In this document: positions 17,493-25,207 of the stretch, one piece after another | How the letters are laid out: every line of letters starts with the position of its first letter | Position numbering within the stretch: position 1 is the first letter of the stretch | Assembly (NCBI GenBank): GCA_964544885.1 | Contig: CAZJDX010000001.1 | Location: forward strand, 180,198-244,197 | Source of the DNA: QQVM01 sp964544885 | GTDB taxonomy: Bacteria; Bacteroidota; Bacteroidia; AKYH767-A; 2013-40CM-41-45 | DNA length: 64,000 nt | Direction of reading: 5' to 3' | Notes under the pieces: model-generated | What the model saw: the letters and a program-made list of their open reading frames with translations, nothing else | The model's database searches: none | What the model was told of the DNA's origin: nothing | Position numbers and translations under genes: made by a program

Positions 17493-17973
17493 TCTAAAAT
17501 GTAAAATTCAAATAAAAATCACAGGATACAAATCTATAAAATATATGCGGGCGCCTTTAAAAACCTGTTTTGGGTGATGTGCTTAGCTCTTTTTAACAAG
17601 ACAAGGCATGAGGAAGAAAGATAAGAAACAATTATCTGAAGCCGAACAAGGAGGTATTGCAAAAAAGATCAGGAATGTTCAGCTTCACTAATTATTTTTA
17701 ATTGATAGGCAGTGCCTGAAAGAGGTTTTAAGAAGTGCCTTTTGTCAATCGGGGTCGCATCCTAATCCTTTTTCAATGCTCAACCTTCTGCATTTCGTTC
17801 CTTCACTACAACCAAGCTGAATCTTATGAGTCAAAAACCACGTAGCGGCGGCCTTTGAATTCCCCGACAATTTTCTATTTCATCCTGTATCAACTGTCAA
17901 CCGGTACAGGTTATAAAAATGCAAAGAAAAAAATGCTGAATACCGGCATCTGATTCCCGGCTCGCAGCAGCAA
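17493..17973. other. Intergenic region between the propeller gene and the dioxygenase gene
   Basis: This 481-base stretch has no supported gene. The longest plausible plus-strand frame with an ATG (17608-17691) would give a 27-residue Lys-rich peptide and lacks support. No tRNA, clear promoter or terminator was seen. Confidence 0.5.
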
Positions 17974-18519
17974 CTAATTCCCTGCTGTGGTTCCGCTTAA
18001 AACAGGGGGCGGCTCCATGACATGACCACACTTTTTGCAGGTGCGCAAATCTTTACTGTCATAAAACTTTTTCATGATCGCCGGAAACTGTGTGGTAATA
18101 TCCTCCAAGGTAAAGTAGTCTTCAAACAAAAGGTTATTGCATTTCTCACAATACCAGTGAAAGCCGTCCTTCATCTCCGGCCGTCTCTGTACCTCCATTA
18201 CGAGTCCTACCGTATTGGCGCCCCGCTGCGGACTGTGCGGCACTTTTGCCGGCAACAGAAAAATCTCTCCTTCTTTGATCGGAATGTCAACGGGTTTACC
18301 GTCTTCAATGATCTTAACCACTATGTCGCCTTCCAACTGATAGAAAAACTCTTCGGTTTCATTGTAGTGATAGTCCTTCCGGGAATTCGGACCACCCACT
18401 ACCATGACAATGAAATCCTGATTGGGTTTATAAACAACCTGGTTACCAACCGGTGGCTTCAGAAGATGCCGGTTTTCGTCAATCCACTTTTTAAAAGAGA
18501 AGGCTCGTTGTATGCTCAT
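17974..18519 (-). CDS. nbaC: 3-hydroxyanthranilate 3,4-dioxygenase
   Basis: This Fe(II) cupin enzyme opens the ring of 3-hydroxyanthranilate to ACMS, the substrate of the ACMSD encoded downstream on the same strand. The 181-residue length fits bacterial enzymes. Visible signatures are FIVMVVGGPNSRKDYHYNE, then TEEFFYQLEGD (metal His and Glu) and FLLPAKVPHSPQR (third His plus substrate Arg). The C-terminus has two CxxC pairs (CEKC, CKKC), the rubredoxin-like structural iron site of bacterial homodimers. The ATG at 18519 begins the conserved N-terminus. It is separated from ACMSD by the TMTC-like and propeller genes, so the pathway genes are not in one operon. Confidence 0.96.
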   Translation of the reverse strand: MSIQRAFSFKKWIDENRHLLKPPVGNQVVYKPNQDFIVMVVGGPNSRKDYHYNETEEFFYQLEGDIVVKIIEDGKPVDIPIKEGEIFLLPAKVPHSPQRGANTVGLVMEVQRRPEMKDGFHWYCEKCNNLLFEDYFTLEDITTQFPAIMKKFYDSKDLRTCKKCGHVMEPPPVLSGTTAGN

Positions 18520-18657
18520 GGCTTGAAATATTGAACATCAAACTTACATAATAATACTCAAATCAATCTATACCTCTCCCTCAAAACCTGCTTACAGTGT
18601 GTTAGGCGGCATTTCAAGGTCATGAAAGAAATGTTTCCGCTTAGGTTCAAAAAAGCC

Positions 18658-18963
18658 TCAGGGTTTCTTTTCCTCCTTCCCTGTACCAAACATTTCAGAA
18701 AATCTGTTTTTCAATTCAACTGCCAGGTCTTCCGCTTTCTGTCCTGCGCTTTTGGCCGCTTCTTCCAGCTTATCTCTCAGTAGTTCAAACTTCTGACGGG
18801 CTGAATCCCCAAACTCACCACCGGCGGCGATCTTATCGATCTCCGCATGAAGAATACCGGGAAATTTCTTTCTGAACTCCTGTAACAGGGCTTCTGTGGC
18901 TGCCATTGCCTGTTCATCGGTCAGCTTGGCCTTTTCCTTTACAATGTTTACGAGATGCTGCAT
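18658..18963 (-). CDS. Small helical protein of unknown function
   Basis: This 101-residue, highly charged protein is predicted to be all helical. The first half (VNIVKEKAKLTDEQAMAATE, LLQEFRKKFPG) resembles DUF2267/DUF2780-like helical repeats. The second half (ARQKFELLRDKLEEAAKSAG, LAVELKNRFSEMFG) looks like an amphipathic or coiled-coil tail ending in a lysine-rich stretch. It has no signal peptide or membrane segment. It lies between the dioxygenase (same strand, 138 bases) and the divergent SDR gene. The coding potential looks real, but function is not recognised. Confidence 0.7.
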   Translation of the reverse strand: MQHLVNIVKEKAKLTDEQAMAATEALLQEFRKKFPGILHAEIDKIAAGGEFGDSARQKFELLRDKLEEAAKSAGQKAEDLAVELKNRFSEMFGTGKEEKKP

Positions 18964-19052
18964 GTTTGGTTTTTTTATCGGTCGGGTATGCTTAGTTTTG
19001 AAGTCCCGATCCTTCAGTCAAATATAATCAATACATAAATTAAAACCATTGC

Positions 19053-19835
19053 ATGAACACAGACCTGACAGGTAAAAAAGCGCTGGTATGCGGAAGCACA
19101 CAGGGGATCGGAAAAGCAAGCGCTATTGAGCTTGCCTCACTGGGCGCTGCCGTGACACTGCTGGCAAGAAATGCCGAGGAGCTTGAAAAGGTGAAAGCAG
19201 GTTTGCCGGGAAACGCTATGCATGATATCCTGGTGGCCGATTTTTCCAGACCCGATGTTCTTAAGATCGTTATTGATGAGTATGTCAGGGAGTCCGGCCC
19301 GATCCATATTCTTGTGAATAACACAGGAGGACCACCGGGCGGACCAATTCACACTGCAGCAAGTAACGAGTTTGTCAAAGCTTTCACCAGCCATCTGATA
19401 TGTAATCATATCCTGGCACAGGCTTTACTACCCGGAATGAAGTCGGAGAAATACGGACGTATCATAAATATCATCTCCACCTCGGTAAAGCAACCACTTA
19501 GAGGACTGGGAGTTTCCAATACGATACGCGCCGCTGTCGCGAATTGGTCCAAAACCCTTTCCAATGAAGTGGCAGCTTGGGGTATCACCGTGAATAATGT
19601 TTTACCCGGCGCCACTTCAACTTCCAGATTGAGATCCATCATTGAGGCTAAAGCGGAAAAAAGCGGAAAGTCAGCAAGGGAAATTGAACAGGAAATGCTC
19701 GCCGAGATTCCTGCCGGCAGGTTTGCGGAAGCAGCTGAGATCGCTAACGCGGTGGCCTTCCTGGCAAGTCCTGCTGCGGCATATATCAACGGAATCAATA
19801 TTCCGGTTGATGGCGGAAGAACATCCAGCCTCTGA
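19053..19835 (+). CDS. Short-chain dehydrogenase/reductase lacking the catalytic Tyr and Lys
   Basis: The 260-residue Rossmann protein has the cofactor motif G14-STQGIG and the NNTGG motif (about 89-93). Aligned to FabG, Ser142 is kept, but the YxxxK pair (expected at 155 and 159) reads SNTIR, so Tyr is Ser155 and Lys is Arg159. The C-terminus INIPVDGGRTSSL is normal. It is the first gene of a plus-strand set with DUF4258, the ALDH8A1-like dehydrogenase and SET. SDR genes are often seen beside kynurenine genes in Bacteroidota (from memory), but the step is unknown. Options are a non-redox role on aminomuconate intermediates or a reductase with a changed mechanism. Confidence 0.88.
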   Translation: MNTDLTGKKALVCGSTQGIGKASAIELASLGAAVTLLARNAEELEKVKAGLPGNAMHDILVADFSRPDVLKIVIDEYVRESGPIHILVNNTGGPPGGPIHTAASNEFVKAFTSHLICNHILAQALLPGMKSEKYGRIINIISTSVKQPLRGLGVSNTIRAAVANWSKTLSNEVAAWGITVNNVLPGATSTSRLRSIIEAKAEKSGKSAREIEQEMLAEIPAGRFAEAAEIANAVAFLASPAAAYINGINIPVDGGRTSSL

Positions 19836-19858
19836 GTAATCCGTTTCTTATACCCAAC

Positions 19859-20254
19859 ATGGCTACTCAAAAATCAATACAGGGAACAATTACGCTGGTG
19901 ATCCTCGCCATTCTGGCGATCCTGTATTTCTTAGTAGGAAGAAACGATTCGAATGATACAGTTGACCGGCGTGAAGTAGAATTCCGCCATAATCAGATTC
20001 GGTATACAGAGCATGCCGTCTGCAGAATGAAATGCAGGTCGATTGATGAAAAGGAAGTTGAAAATATCCTGAAGAAGGGGAGTATTAATTATAAAAAAAG
20101 CGACCTGAAGGATAAACCTTGTCCTGTGTATGCGCTTGAAGGATTATCGGATGATGGCCAGCACATAAGGGTAATAACCGGTAATTGCCATAAGGAAGCT
20201 GTTATCATCACTGTCATTGATCTCGACAACGATCATCCCTGTGATTGCGAATAA
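19859..20254 (+). CDS. Membrane-anchored DUF4258 protein
   Basis: The 131-residue protein has one N-terminal membrane segment (about 9-27: TITLVILAILAILYFLVG), then a soluble domain with the DUF4258 pattern IRYTEHAVCRMKCRSIDEKEV, IRVITGNC and VIITVIDL. DUF4258 proteins are related in fold to RelE-like toxins but are usually soluble. This one is anchored, and it contains six cysteines, including CRMKC and a C-terminal CDCE. It sits 23 bases after the SDR gene and seven bases before the aldehyde dehydrogenase, so it is probably co-transcribed with kynurenine genes. No antitoxin is adjacent, and a toxin role is not supported. Confidence 0.8.
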   Translation: MATQKSIQGTITLVILAILAILYFLVGRNDSNDTVDRREVEFRHNQIRYTEHAVCRMKCRSIDEKEVENILKKGSINYKKSDLKDKPCPVYALEGLSDDGQHIRVITGNCHKEAVIITVIDLDNDHPCDCE

Positions 20255-20261
20255 ACATATC

Positions 20262-21704
20262 ATGCAAAAAATTCAGAACTACATCAATGGAGAATTCCTC
20301 CCGCCACAAAGCGGAGTTTATCTGGATAACGTTAACCCGGCTACCGGTGAGGTATACAGTCTTATCCCCGACTCCGGCTCAGCGGATGTTGATCTTGCCG
20401 TAAAAGCAGCTAAAGAAAGTTTCAAGGATTGGTCCGGCATGACCAAGGAGAAGCGTTCCGCGATTCTGGTCCGGCTCAGCGAATTGATCCATGAAAATCT
20501 CGACCGCTTTGCTCTCGCGGAAAGCATAGACAACGGCAAGCCTTTGTGGCTGGCAAAAAGTGTGGACATACCCCGTGCTGTCGCCAACTTCCATTTTTAT
20601 GCCACGGCCTCTCTGCATACTCATACGGAAGCCCATTCAATGGGAGGCATTGCCCTCAACTACACGCTTCAAACTCCGGTTGGCGTTGCCGGCTGCATCT
20701 CTCCCTGGAATCTTCCCCTTTATCTTTTCTCCTGGAAAATTGCTCCCGCCCTGGCTGCAGGTTGCACAGTCGTAGCCAAACCAAGTGAGATAACTCCCAT
20801 GACCGCATTCATGCTTTCAGAATTGTGCAATGATGCGGGTATGCCAAAAGGGGTATTGAATATTGTACACGGACTTGGAACAAAAGCCGGAATGGCCATT
20901 ATTGCTCACCCCGATGTACCTGCCATCAGTTTTACGGGTGGAACTAAAACAGGAGAGATCATAGCCCGTACCGCGGCGCCTATGTTTAAAAAACTGAGCC
21001 TGGAGCTGGGTGGAAAAAATCCTAACATCATTTTCGCGGATGCGGATTTTGAAAAAGCTGTGCAAACTTCTGTCAAATCATCTTTCTCCAACCAGGGTGA
21101 AATTTGCCTATGTGGTTCACGCATTTTTGTTGAAAAAACTATCTACGATAAATTCAAGACGGCTTTCATTGAAGAAGTAAAAAAGTTAAAAGTAGGCGAC
21201 CCGCTGGATAAAAACACATGGATCGGCGCTATCGTTTCACAACAACACAAAGAAAAAATTCTTTCCTACATAAAACTGGCTCTCGAAGAAGGAGGCAGGA
21301 TACTGTGTGGCGGCGCCGAAGTGAATCCCGGAGGTAAAAATGATAAAGGATATTTTATTGCACCCACTGTGATAGAAGGACTTCCTTTTAATTGCCGCAC
21401 CAACCAGGAAGAAATTTTCGGACCGGTGGTTACCATCATGCCTTTCGAAACCGAAGATGAAGTCCTGAAATATGCCAACAGCACGCGCTATGGTCTGGCT
21501 GCCACACTATGGACACAAAATCTTTCGCGTGCTCATTCGGTGAGCGCAAGATTACAAAGCGGAATAGTCTGGGTGAATTGCTGGCTTCTTCGTGACCTGA
21601 GGACACCTTTCGGTGGAATGAAAGGATCCGGCGTGGGAAGAGAAGGTGGCTTTGAAGCCCTGAAGTTTTTTATGGAAGAAAAGAATGTTTGTATAAAATT
21701 TTAA
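20262..21704 (+). CDS. nbaE: 2-aminomuconate 6-semialdehyde dehydrogenase (ALDH8A1-like)
   Basis: The ATG at 20262 begins MQKIQNYINGEFLPP, the usual N-terminus of this aldehyde dehydrogenase group. A longer frame from 20217 overlaps DUF4258 and is rejected. The 480-residue protein has LELGGKNPNIIFADADFEKA (general-base Glu) and the nucleophile Cys in SNQGEICLCGSRIF. It also has EEIFGPVVTIMPF, and the tail SGIVWVNCWLLRDLRTPFGG, which resembles animal ALDH8A1, the established aminomuconate semialdehyde dehydrogenase. With ACMSD and the dioxygenase nearby, oxidation of 2-aminomuconate semialdehyde to 2-aminomuconate is the best assignment. A 2-aminomuconate deaminase (RidA-type) is not in the window. 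Confidence 0.92.
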   Translation: MQKIQNYINGEFLPPQSGVYLDNVNPATGEVYSLIPDSGSADVDLAVKAAKESFKDWSGMTKEKRSAILVRLSELIHENLDRFALAESIDNGKPLWLAKSVDIPRAVANFHFYATASLHTHTEAHSMGGIALNYTLQTPVGVAGCISPWNLPLYLFSWKIAPALAAGCTVVAKPSEITPMTAFMLSELCNDAGMPKGVLNIVHGLGTKAGMAIIAHPDVPAISFTGGTKTGEIIARTAAPMFKKLSLELGGKNPNIIFADADFEKAVQTSVKSSFSNQGEICLCGSRIFVEKTIYDKFKTAFIEEVKKLKVGDPLDKNTWIGAIVSQQHKEKILSYIKLALEEGGRILCGGAEVNPGGKNDKGYFIAPTVIEGLPFNCRTNQEEIFGPVVTIMPFETEDEVLKYANSTRYGLAATLWTQNLSRAHSVSARLQSGIVWVNCWLLRDLRTPFGGMKGSGVGREGGFEALKFFMEEKNVCIKF

Positions 21705-21719
21705 CCCATAATCCTTTGA

Positions 21720-22151
21720 ATGCCCTTTCTTGATAAATACCTCTTCCTGAAAAAATCACAATTGCCAAACGCAGGCAAGGGATTGTTTACGAAAACAGAT
21801 ATTCCCAAAGGCACACGCATCACGGAATACAAGGGAAGACTCAGGCCCTGGAAGGAAGTAAAACATGAGGACGGCCGCAATCCGTATATTTTCAGGCTCA
21901 ATACACGGCTGGCCATTGACGCCAAAAATTATCTGAAATCATTTGGCCGTTATGCCAATGATGCCGGAGGCATTCGAAAGATTAATGGTTTGCGAAACAA
22001 TGCCGACTATATAGTGGAAGGAAACAGATGTTATCTTGATGCCATTCGTCATATAAAAAGAGGAGAGGAAATCTTTGTCGAATACGGTGGAAATTTCTGG
22101 AAGCTTATTCGAAAGATTGAACGTGAAAAGAAGCAGCTTTCAACAAAATAA
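21720..22151 (+). CDS. SET-domain protein, putative lysine methyltransferase
   Basis: This 143-residue protein is almost entirely a SET domain. Residues 11-40 (SQLPNAGKGLFTKTDIPKGT, ITEYKG) form the N-terminal part with the NAGKGLF motif. YANDAGGIRKINGLRNN resembles the conserved RFINHSC region, with ANDA in place of NHSC. IKRGEEIFVEYGGNFW matches the C-terminal GEEITxxYG motif with the catalytic Tyr. Known SET proteins methylate lysines using SAM; bacterial targets are mostly unknown. It begins 15 bases after the aldehyde dehydrogenase, likely as the last gene of that transcript. The 170 bases downstream hold no gene. Confidence 0.88.
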   Translation: MPFLDKYLFLKKSQLPNAGKGLFTKTDIPKGTRITEYKGRLRPWKEVKHEDGRNPYIFRLNTRLAIDAKNYLKSFGRYANDAGGIRKINGLRNNADYIVEGNRCYLDAIRHIKRGEEIFVEYGGNFWKLIRKIEREKKQLSTK

Positions 22152-22321
22152 CTGCAAGATGTCTGTAAGTTCCGGGTTACAAGAGGTGTTTTGAAAAACA
22201 TTCGGGCTTAAAGGTGAGAAGCCCATAAAGTTGCAATACAAATCTGAAGTCCTAAGAGCCGGTTGTAAACTGATCTCTTCAATTTAAAACTGACACGATA
22301 CATTTTGAAATTTGATCTGCC

Positions 22322-23287
22322 ATGAAGCCGGTGTTTGATAGATTCGTTATAGCCGTTGTTCTGGCCATTGCGCTGGCTTATTTCTTTCCTGCCTGGGGTG
22401 GCCGGAGCAGTCCGCTTCCGTTGGATCAGTTAAGCAGTTTGGGTATTGGACTGATCTTTTTCTTCTACGGATTAAAACTTGACAGATCGAAACTGAGCGC
22501 CAGTCTTTCCAACTGGAAGCTTCATTCACTAATACAATTATCCACGTTTCTGATTTTTCCTTTGTTAGTCACGTTGTTCTTTCCGCTGATTAACACGGAA
22601 TATGAATTCATGATCTGGTTATCATTCCTCTTCCTGGCCTCCCTACCTTCAACGGTATCCTCCTCCGTAGTGATGGTATCCGTAGCCAGGGGAAATGTAC
22701 CCGGAGCAATTTTTAACGCGAGCATCTCAGGTCTGCTTGGTATCATCATTACCCCGGCCTGGATGGGATTTTTTTTAAAACACGCTCAAGTCGATTTTGA
22801 TCCGGGTCCGGTATATATCAGGCTTCTTACGGAAATATTGGGCCCGGTGATCCTTGGCCTCCTTCTTCAACCATATTGGGGCCGTTACGCTATTAAATAT
22901 AACCGGCGCTTAAACACTTTCGACAAGCTGATTATTCTGCTGATTATCTACAAGAGCTTTTCTGAATCTTTTGAAGGAAACGTTTTCTCTCCACTTTCAA
23001 CCACTGACATATTGTCAATTTTTATTGCTGTCATCCTTCTGTTTTTCATTGTGTATTGGCTCACAGGCCTGCTGTCAAAAAAACTTTCTTTCAGCACTGA
23101 AGACCGGATAACGGCTCAGTTTTGTGGAACAAAAAAGTCTCTGGTACACGGTACGGTCTATGCCAAAATTTTGTTTCCTGCAGGTTTCCCGGCCGGACTT
23201 GTCCTCCTACCCCTGATGATCTTTCACAGCTTGCAGATACTATTTATTAGCATTATGGCCGGAAGGTTAGAAAAGCGCCGGGAATAG
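22322..23287 (+). CDS. SBF-like (bile acid:sodium symporter family) membrane transporter
   Basis: The 321-residue protein has nine to ten hydrophobic helices and fits the SBF-like (PF13593-type) branch of the bile acid:sodium symporter superfamily. Supporting segments are the N-terminal FVIAVVLAIALAYFFPAWGG, LGIGLIFFFYGLKLDRSKL, ASLPSTVSSSVVMVSVARGN, AIFNASISGLLGIIITPAW and AQFCGTKKSLVHGTVYAKI. The substrate cannot be read from sequence; bile acids are unlikely in a free-living organism, and organic anions are more plausible. It is a single gene with about 170 bases upstream and 203 downstream free of genes. Confidence 0.88.
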   Translation: MKPVFDRFVIAVVLAIALAYFFPAWGGRSSPLPLDQLSSLGIGLIFFFYGLKLDRSKLSASLSNWKLHSLIQLSTFLIFPLLVTLFFPLINTEYEFMIWLSFLFLASLPSTVSSSVVMVSVARGNVPGAIFNASISGLLGIIITPAWMGFFLKHAQVDFDPGPVYIRLLTEILGPVILGLLLQPYWGRYAIKYNRRLNTFDKLIILLIIYKSFSESFEGNVFSPLSTTDILSIFIAVILLFFIVYWLTGLLSKKLSFSTEDRITAQFCGTKKSLVHGTVYAKILFPAGFPAGLVLLPLMIFHSLQILFISIMAGRLEKRRE

Positions 23288-23490
23288 ATTTTGAATTGTT
23301 TGTTAATCCTGTCTAGGCATCGTAATCGGCCGGGACTGAAAATTGGTATCATGGTAAAAAACACTTTCTGTTTAGCTTGTCTTTTTTCTGTAAATTACTT
23401 ACATTAGCAATTAAATCTCTGAATGATATTTACCACTTACCAGACTTATACAAGATTTAACATAGCTCTCCAACATTTAATTCAAACAAC

Positions 23491-23700
23491 ATGAAACAAA
23501 TTCGTCAACAACTCAACCTTGTATTGTCCTTGACAACATTTTTCTTATTGGTCAACGCTCTTAATTTTCTTAATTCGGCAGCAGGTGTTTCAATTTACTG
23601 GAAACTTGCAGGTGCGCTGATAATTGTACTATTCATTGCTTCTTTGAAAACTGAAGAAGATACAGACCAAGAGAAAGACGAATTACCCACACATGGCTGA
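23491..23700 (+). CDS. Small two-helix membrane protein
   Basis: This 69-residue protein has two hydrophobic segments (about 10-28 and 36-50) and an acidic, lysine-rich tail (TEEDTDQEKDELPTHG). The start MKQIRQQLN fits a cytoplasmic basic N-terminus. No family is recognised. It sits alone in an AT-rich stretch between the transporter and the VOC protein, and could be an orphan gene. Confidence 0.55.
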   Translation: MKQIRQQLNLVLSLTTFFLLVNALNFLNSAAGVSIYWKLAGALIIVLFIASLKTEEDTDQEKDELPTHG

Positions 23701-23798
23701 CTTTTGACTGCATCTTGCTTTGCGTTTGTACGATTTTGATCACTCCCCGAATCAAATGAACGGAATTTATTCTCTTTCCGTTTAATTCTGACCGGTCA

Positions 23799-24155
23799 AT
23801 GCGTATGTATAAAGTTTTATGCAACAGCCCTATGATCCCTTCCTTCGATGTGAAGAGGACTTCTGATTTCTTTGAATTCGTCTTGGGATTTAACCCCGTA
23901 TTTAACACGTCTGAATATGCTATTTACAGGAAAGACAACCACTCTGTCCACATTTTACCAGCCGGCAAAGAAATAGGTGAGATGGAGTTTTATCTGGAAG
24001 TGGATGACATCGAAAGGGTTTGGGCTCAAATCAAAGATGCGGTCGAGGACATGAAGGTGCGCGAACCATTCAATCGCGACTACGGTATGAGAGAGATACA
24101 TATTGAAGTCCCACAAACAAAAACACTGATGTTCATTGGACAACAGATGAGATAA
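23799..24155 (+). CDS. VOC-superfamily (glyoxalase/bleomycin-resistance-like) protein
   Basis: The 118-residue protein has the paired beta-alpha-beta-beta-beta pattern of the vicinal oxygen chelate fold. The first module (IPSFDVKRTSDFFEFVLGF, YAIYRKDNHSVHILPAG) is followed by the second (MEFYLEVDDIERVWAQI, REIHIEVPQTKTLMFIGQ). The usual metal ligands would be His/Glu residues on the first and last strands; here candidates are His in HSVHI and Glu near EMEFYLE. It resembles bleomycin-resistance-type binding proteins more than glyoxalase I. The substrate is unknown. It stands alone, with a second VOC gene at 62155-62541 in another setting. Confidence 0.8.
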   Translation: MRMYKVLCNSPMIPSFDVKRTSDFFEFVLGFNPVFNTSEYAIYRKDNHSVHILPAGKEIGEMEFYLEVDDIERVWAQIKDAVEDMKVREPFNRDYGMREIHIEVPQTKTLMFIGQQMR

Positions 24156-24249
24156 TGCAAATTATCCAGTTTAAGGGTTAGATATTTATTGTCTTACTCA
24201 ATGACGAAATCTGTCTAAAGATTGGGTTTCGCCAGTTTTATTCTGACTG

Positions 24250-25131
24250 ATGACCCGGTTTACAACATTCTTCCTCTTTATTTCAATCCTGGCTTCAACC
24301 GCCTTTTCTCAAACCGAAGATTTATTCCGTGCTGCGAAAGATTTTATCTATACAAAAGCCGGCTATGAATTAAAAAAAACATTTTATACAGACACAGTTG
24401 CCGATTCTCCATACGTATATTTATATGTTTCGGAAAAAAACAGGCTTGCAAGACACCCTGATCTCTCAGGCAATTTTGTATTCTTCGGTCATAATCTTGA
24501 CTCCGCAGCAAAAGCCGCTGCAAAATTTGATTCGTCGGGTTTTGATACTTTCATTTATAAAACCAACGGCAACTCAAAAGCGACGATTAACGCAACATTG
24601 TTGAGTTATGAAACTGAAGCGATTGTATTCATACTATTTCATGAATATATTCATAACTATCTGCATGAGCACAAAATCAAAATCCCCTATAATATGGAAG
24701 AGGCGCTTTGTGATGTGGCAGGTAATTATCTGACAGTCGAATTCTTCAGACTAGGCAGCGACAGAAAACGTTCAATTGATCAGCTAAAGATCAACGAAAA
24801 AATATACAAGCAAATCAATAAACTAAGCCTGACGATAAATAATTCTCGAAAATCAAAATCAGGTGCAGAGAAAAAAATATTATCGTATATAAAAAAGGGA
24901 AACGCCTTCCAACGGGACCGGTTCGATTATGCCATAAACAACGCGTACCTTCTGAAGAATCAATTTTATTCAAAGCATTACTTTACCCTCAGGCGTATCT
25001 ATTTAAAACAACAAGACGTTGCAGCACTTTTAAGGGAATTGACCAATTTACCGGCGCATGAGGAAGAAGCGTTGCGATATCTGAAAACTCGCATTTCCCG
25101 TTCAGGTAGCGATTCTTCCCGAAGGCAATGA
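24250..25131 (+). CDS. Secreted putative zinc metallopeptidase (HExxH)
   Basis: The 293-residue protein has a signal peptide (MTRFTTFFLFISILASTAFSQ). The zinc motif HEYIH lies near residue 137 in FILFHEYIHNYLHEHK. It is followed about 16 residues later by MEEALCDVAGNY, whose Glu/Asp could be the third ligand, as in gluzincins with an ExxxD motif. The rest is not recognised; the C-terminal part is lysine-rich and probably helical. It is likely a periplasmic or exported peptidase of a family I cannot name. Composition is AT-rich relative to the large T9SS genes nearby. It has no obvious operon partner; the next gene starts 76 bases later. Confidence 0.72.
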   Translation: MTRFTTFFLFISILASTAFSQTEDLFRAAKDFIYTKAGYELKKTFYTDTVADSPYVYLYVSEKNRLARHPDLSGNFVFFGHNLDSAAKAAAKFDSSGFDTFIYKTNGNSKATINATLLSYETEAIVFILFHEYIHNYLHEHKIKIPYNMEEALCDVAGNYLTVEFFRLGSDRKRSIDQLKINEKIYKQINKLSLTINNSRKSKSGAEKKILSYIKKGNAFQRDRFDYAINNAYLLKNQFYSKHYFTLRRIYLKQQDVAALLRELTNLPAHEEEALRYLKTRISRSGSDSSRRQ

Positions 25132-25207
25132 TTTTCTTCCCGTTCAGAAAATTCATTCAGTGCCTTTGCAAGGATCGTTTTACCTTTGTTTCAACACTCC
25201 TCCGCTT

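Noticed and set aside
10648..17603. The 13-mer TTTTTAACAAGAC present in two intergenic regions (near 10649 and 17591)
   Set aside because: Repeats of 13 bases are expected dozens of times by chance in 64 kb, and neither copy sits in a matching position relative to a gene.
17608..17691. A 27-codon Lys-rich frame in the gap before the dioxygenase gene
   Set aside because: No promoter, no conserved pattern and no clear start context; too short to support.
19859..20254. DUF4258 gene as a toxin of a toxin-antitoxin pair
   Set aside because: It has a membrane anchor, no small antitoxin gene beside it, and tight packing within a metabolic transcript.
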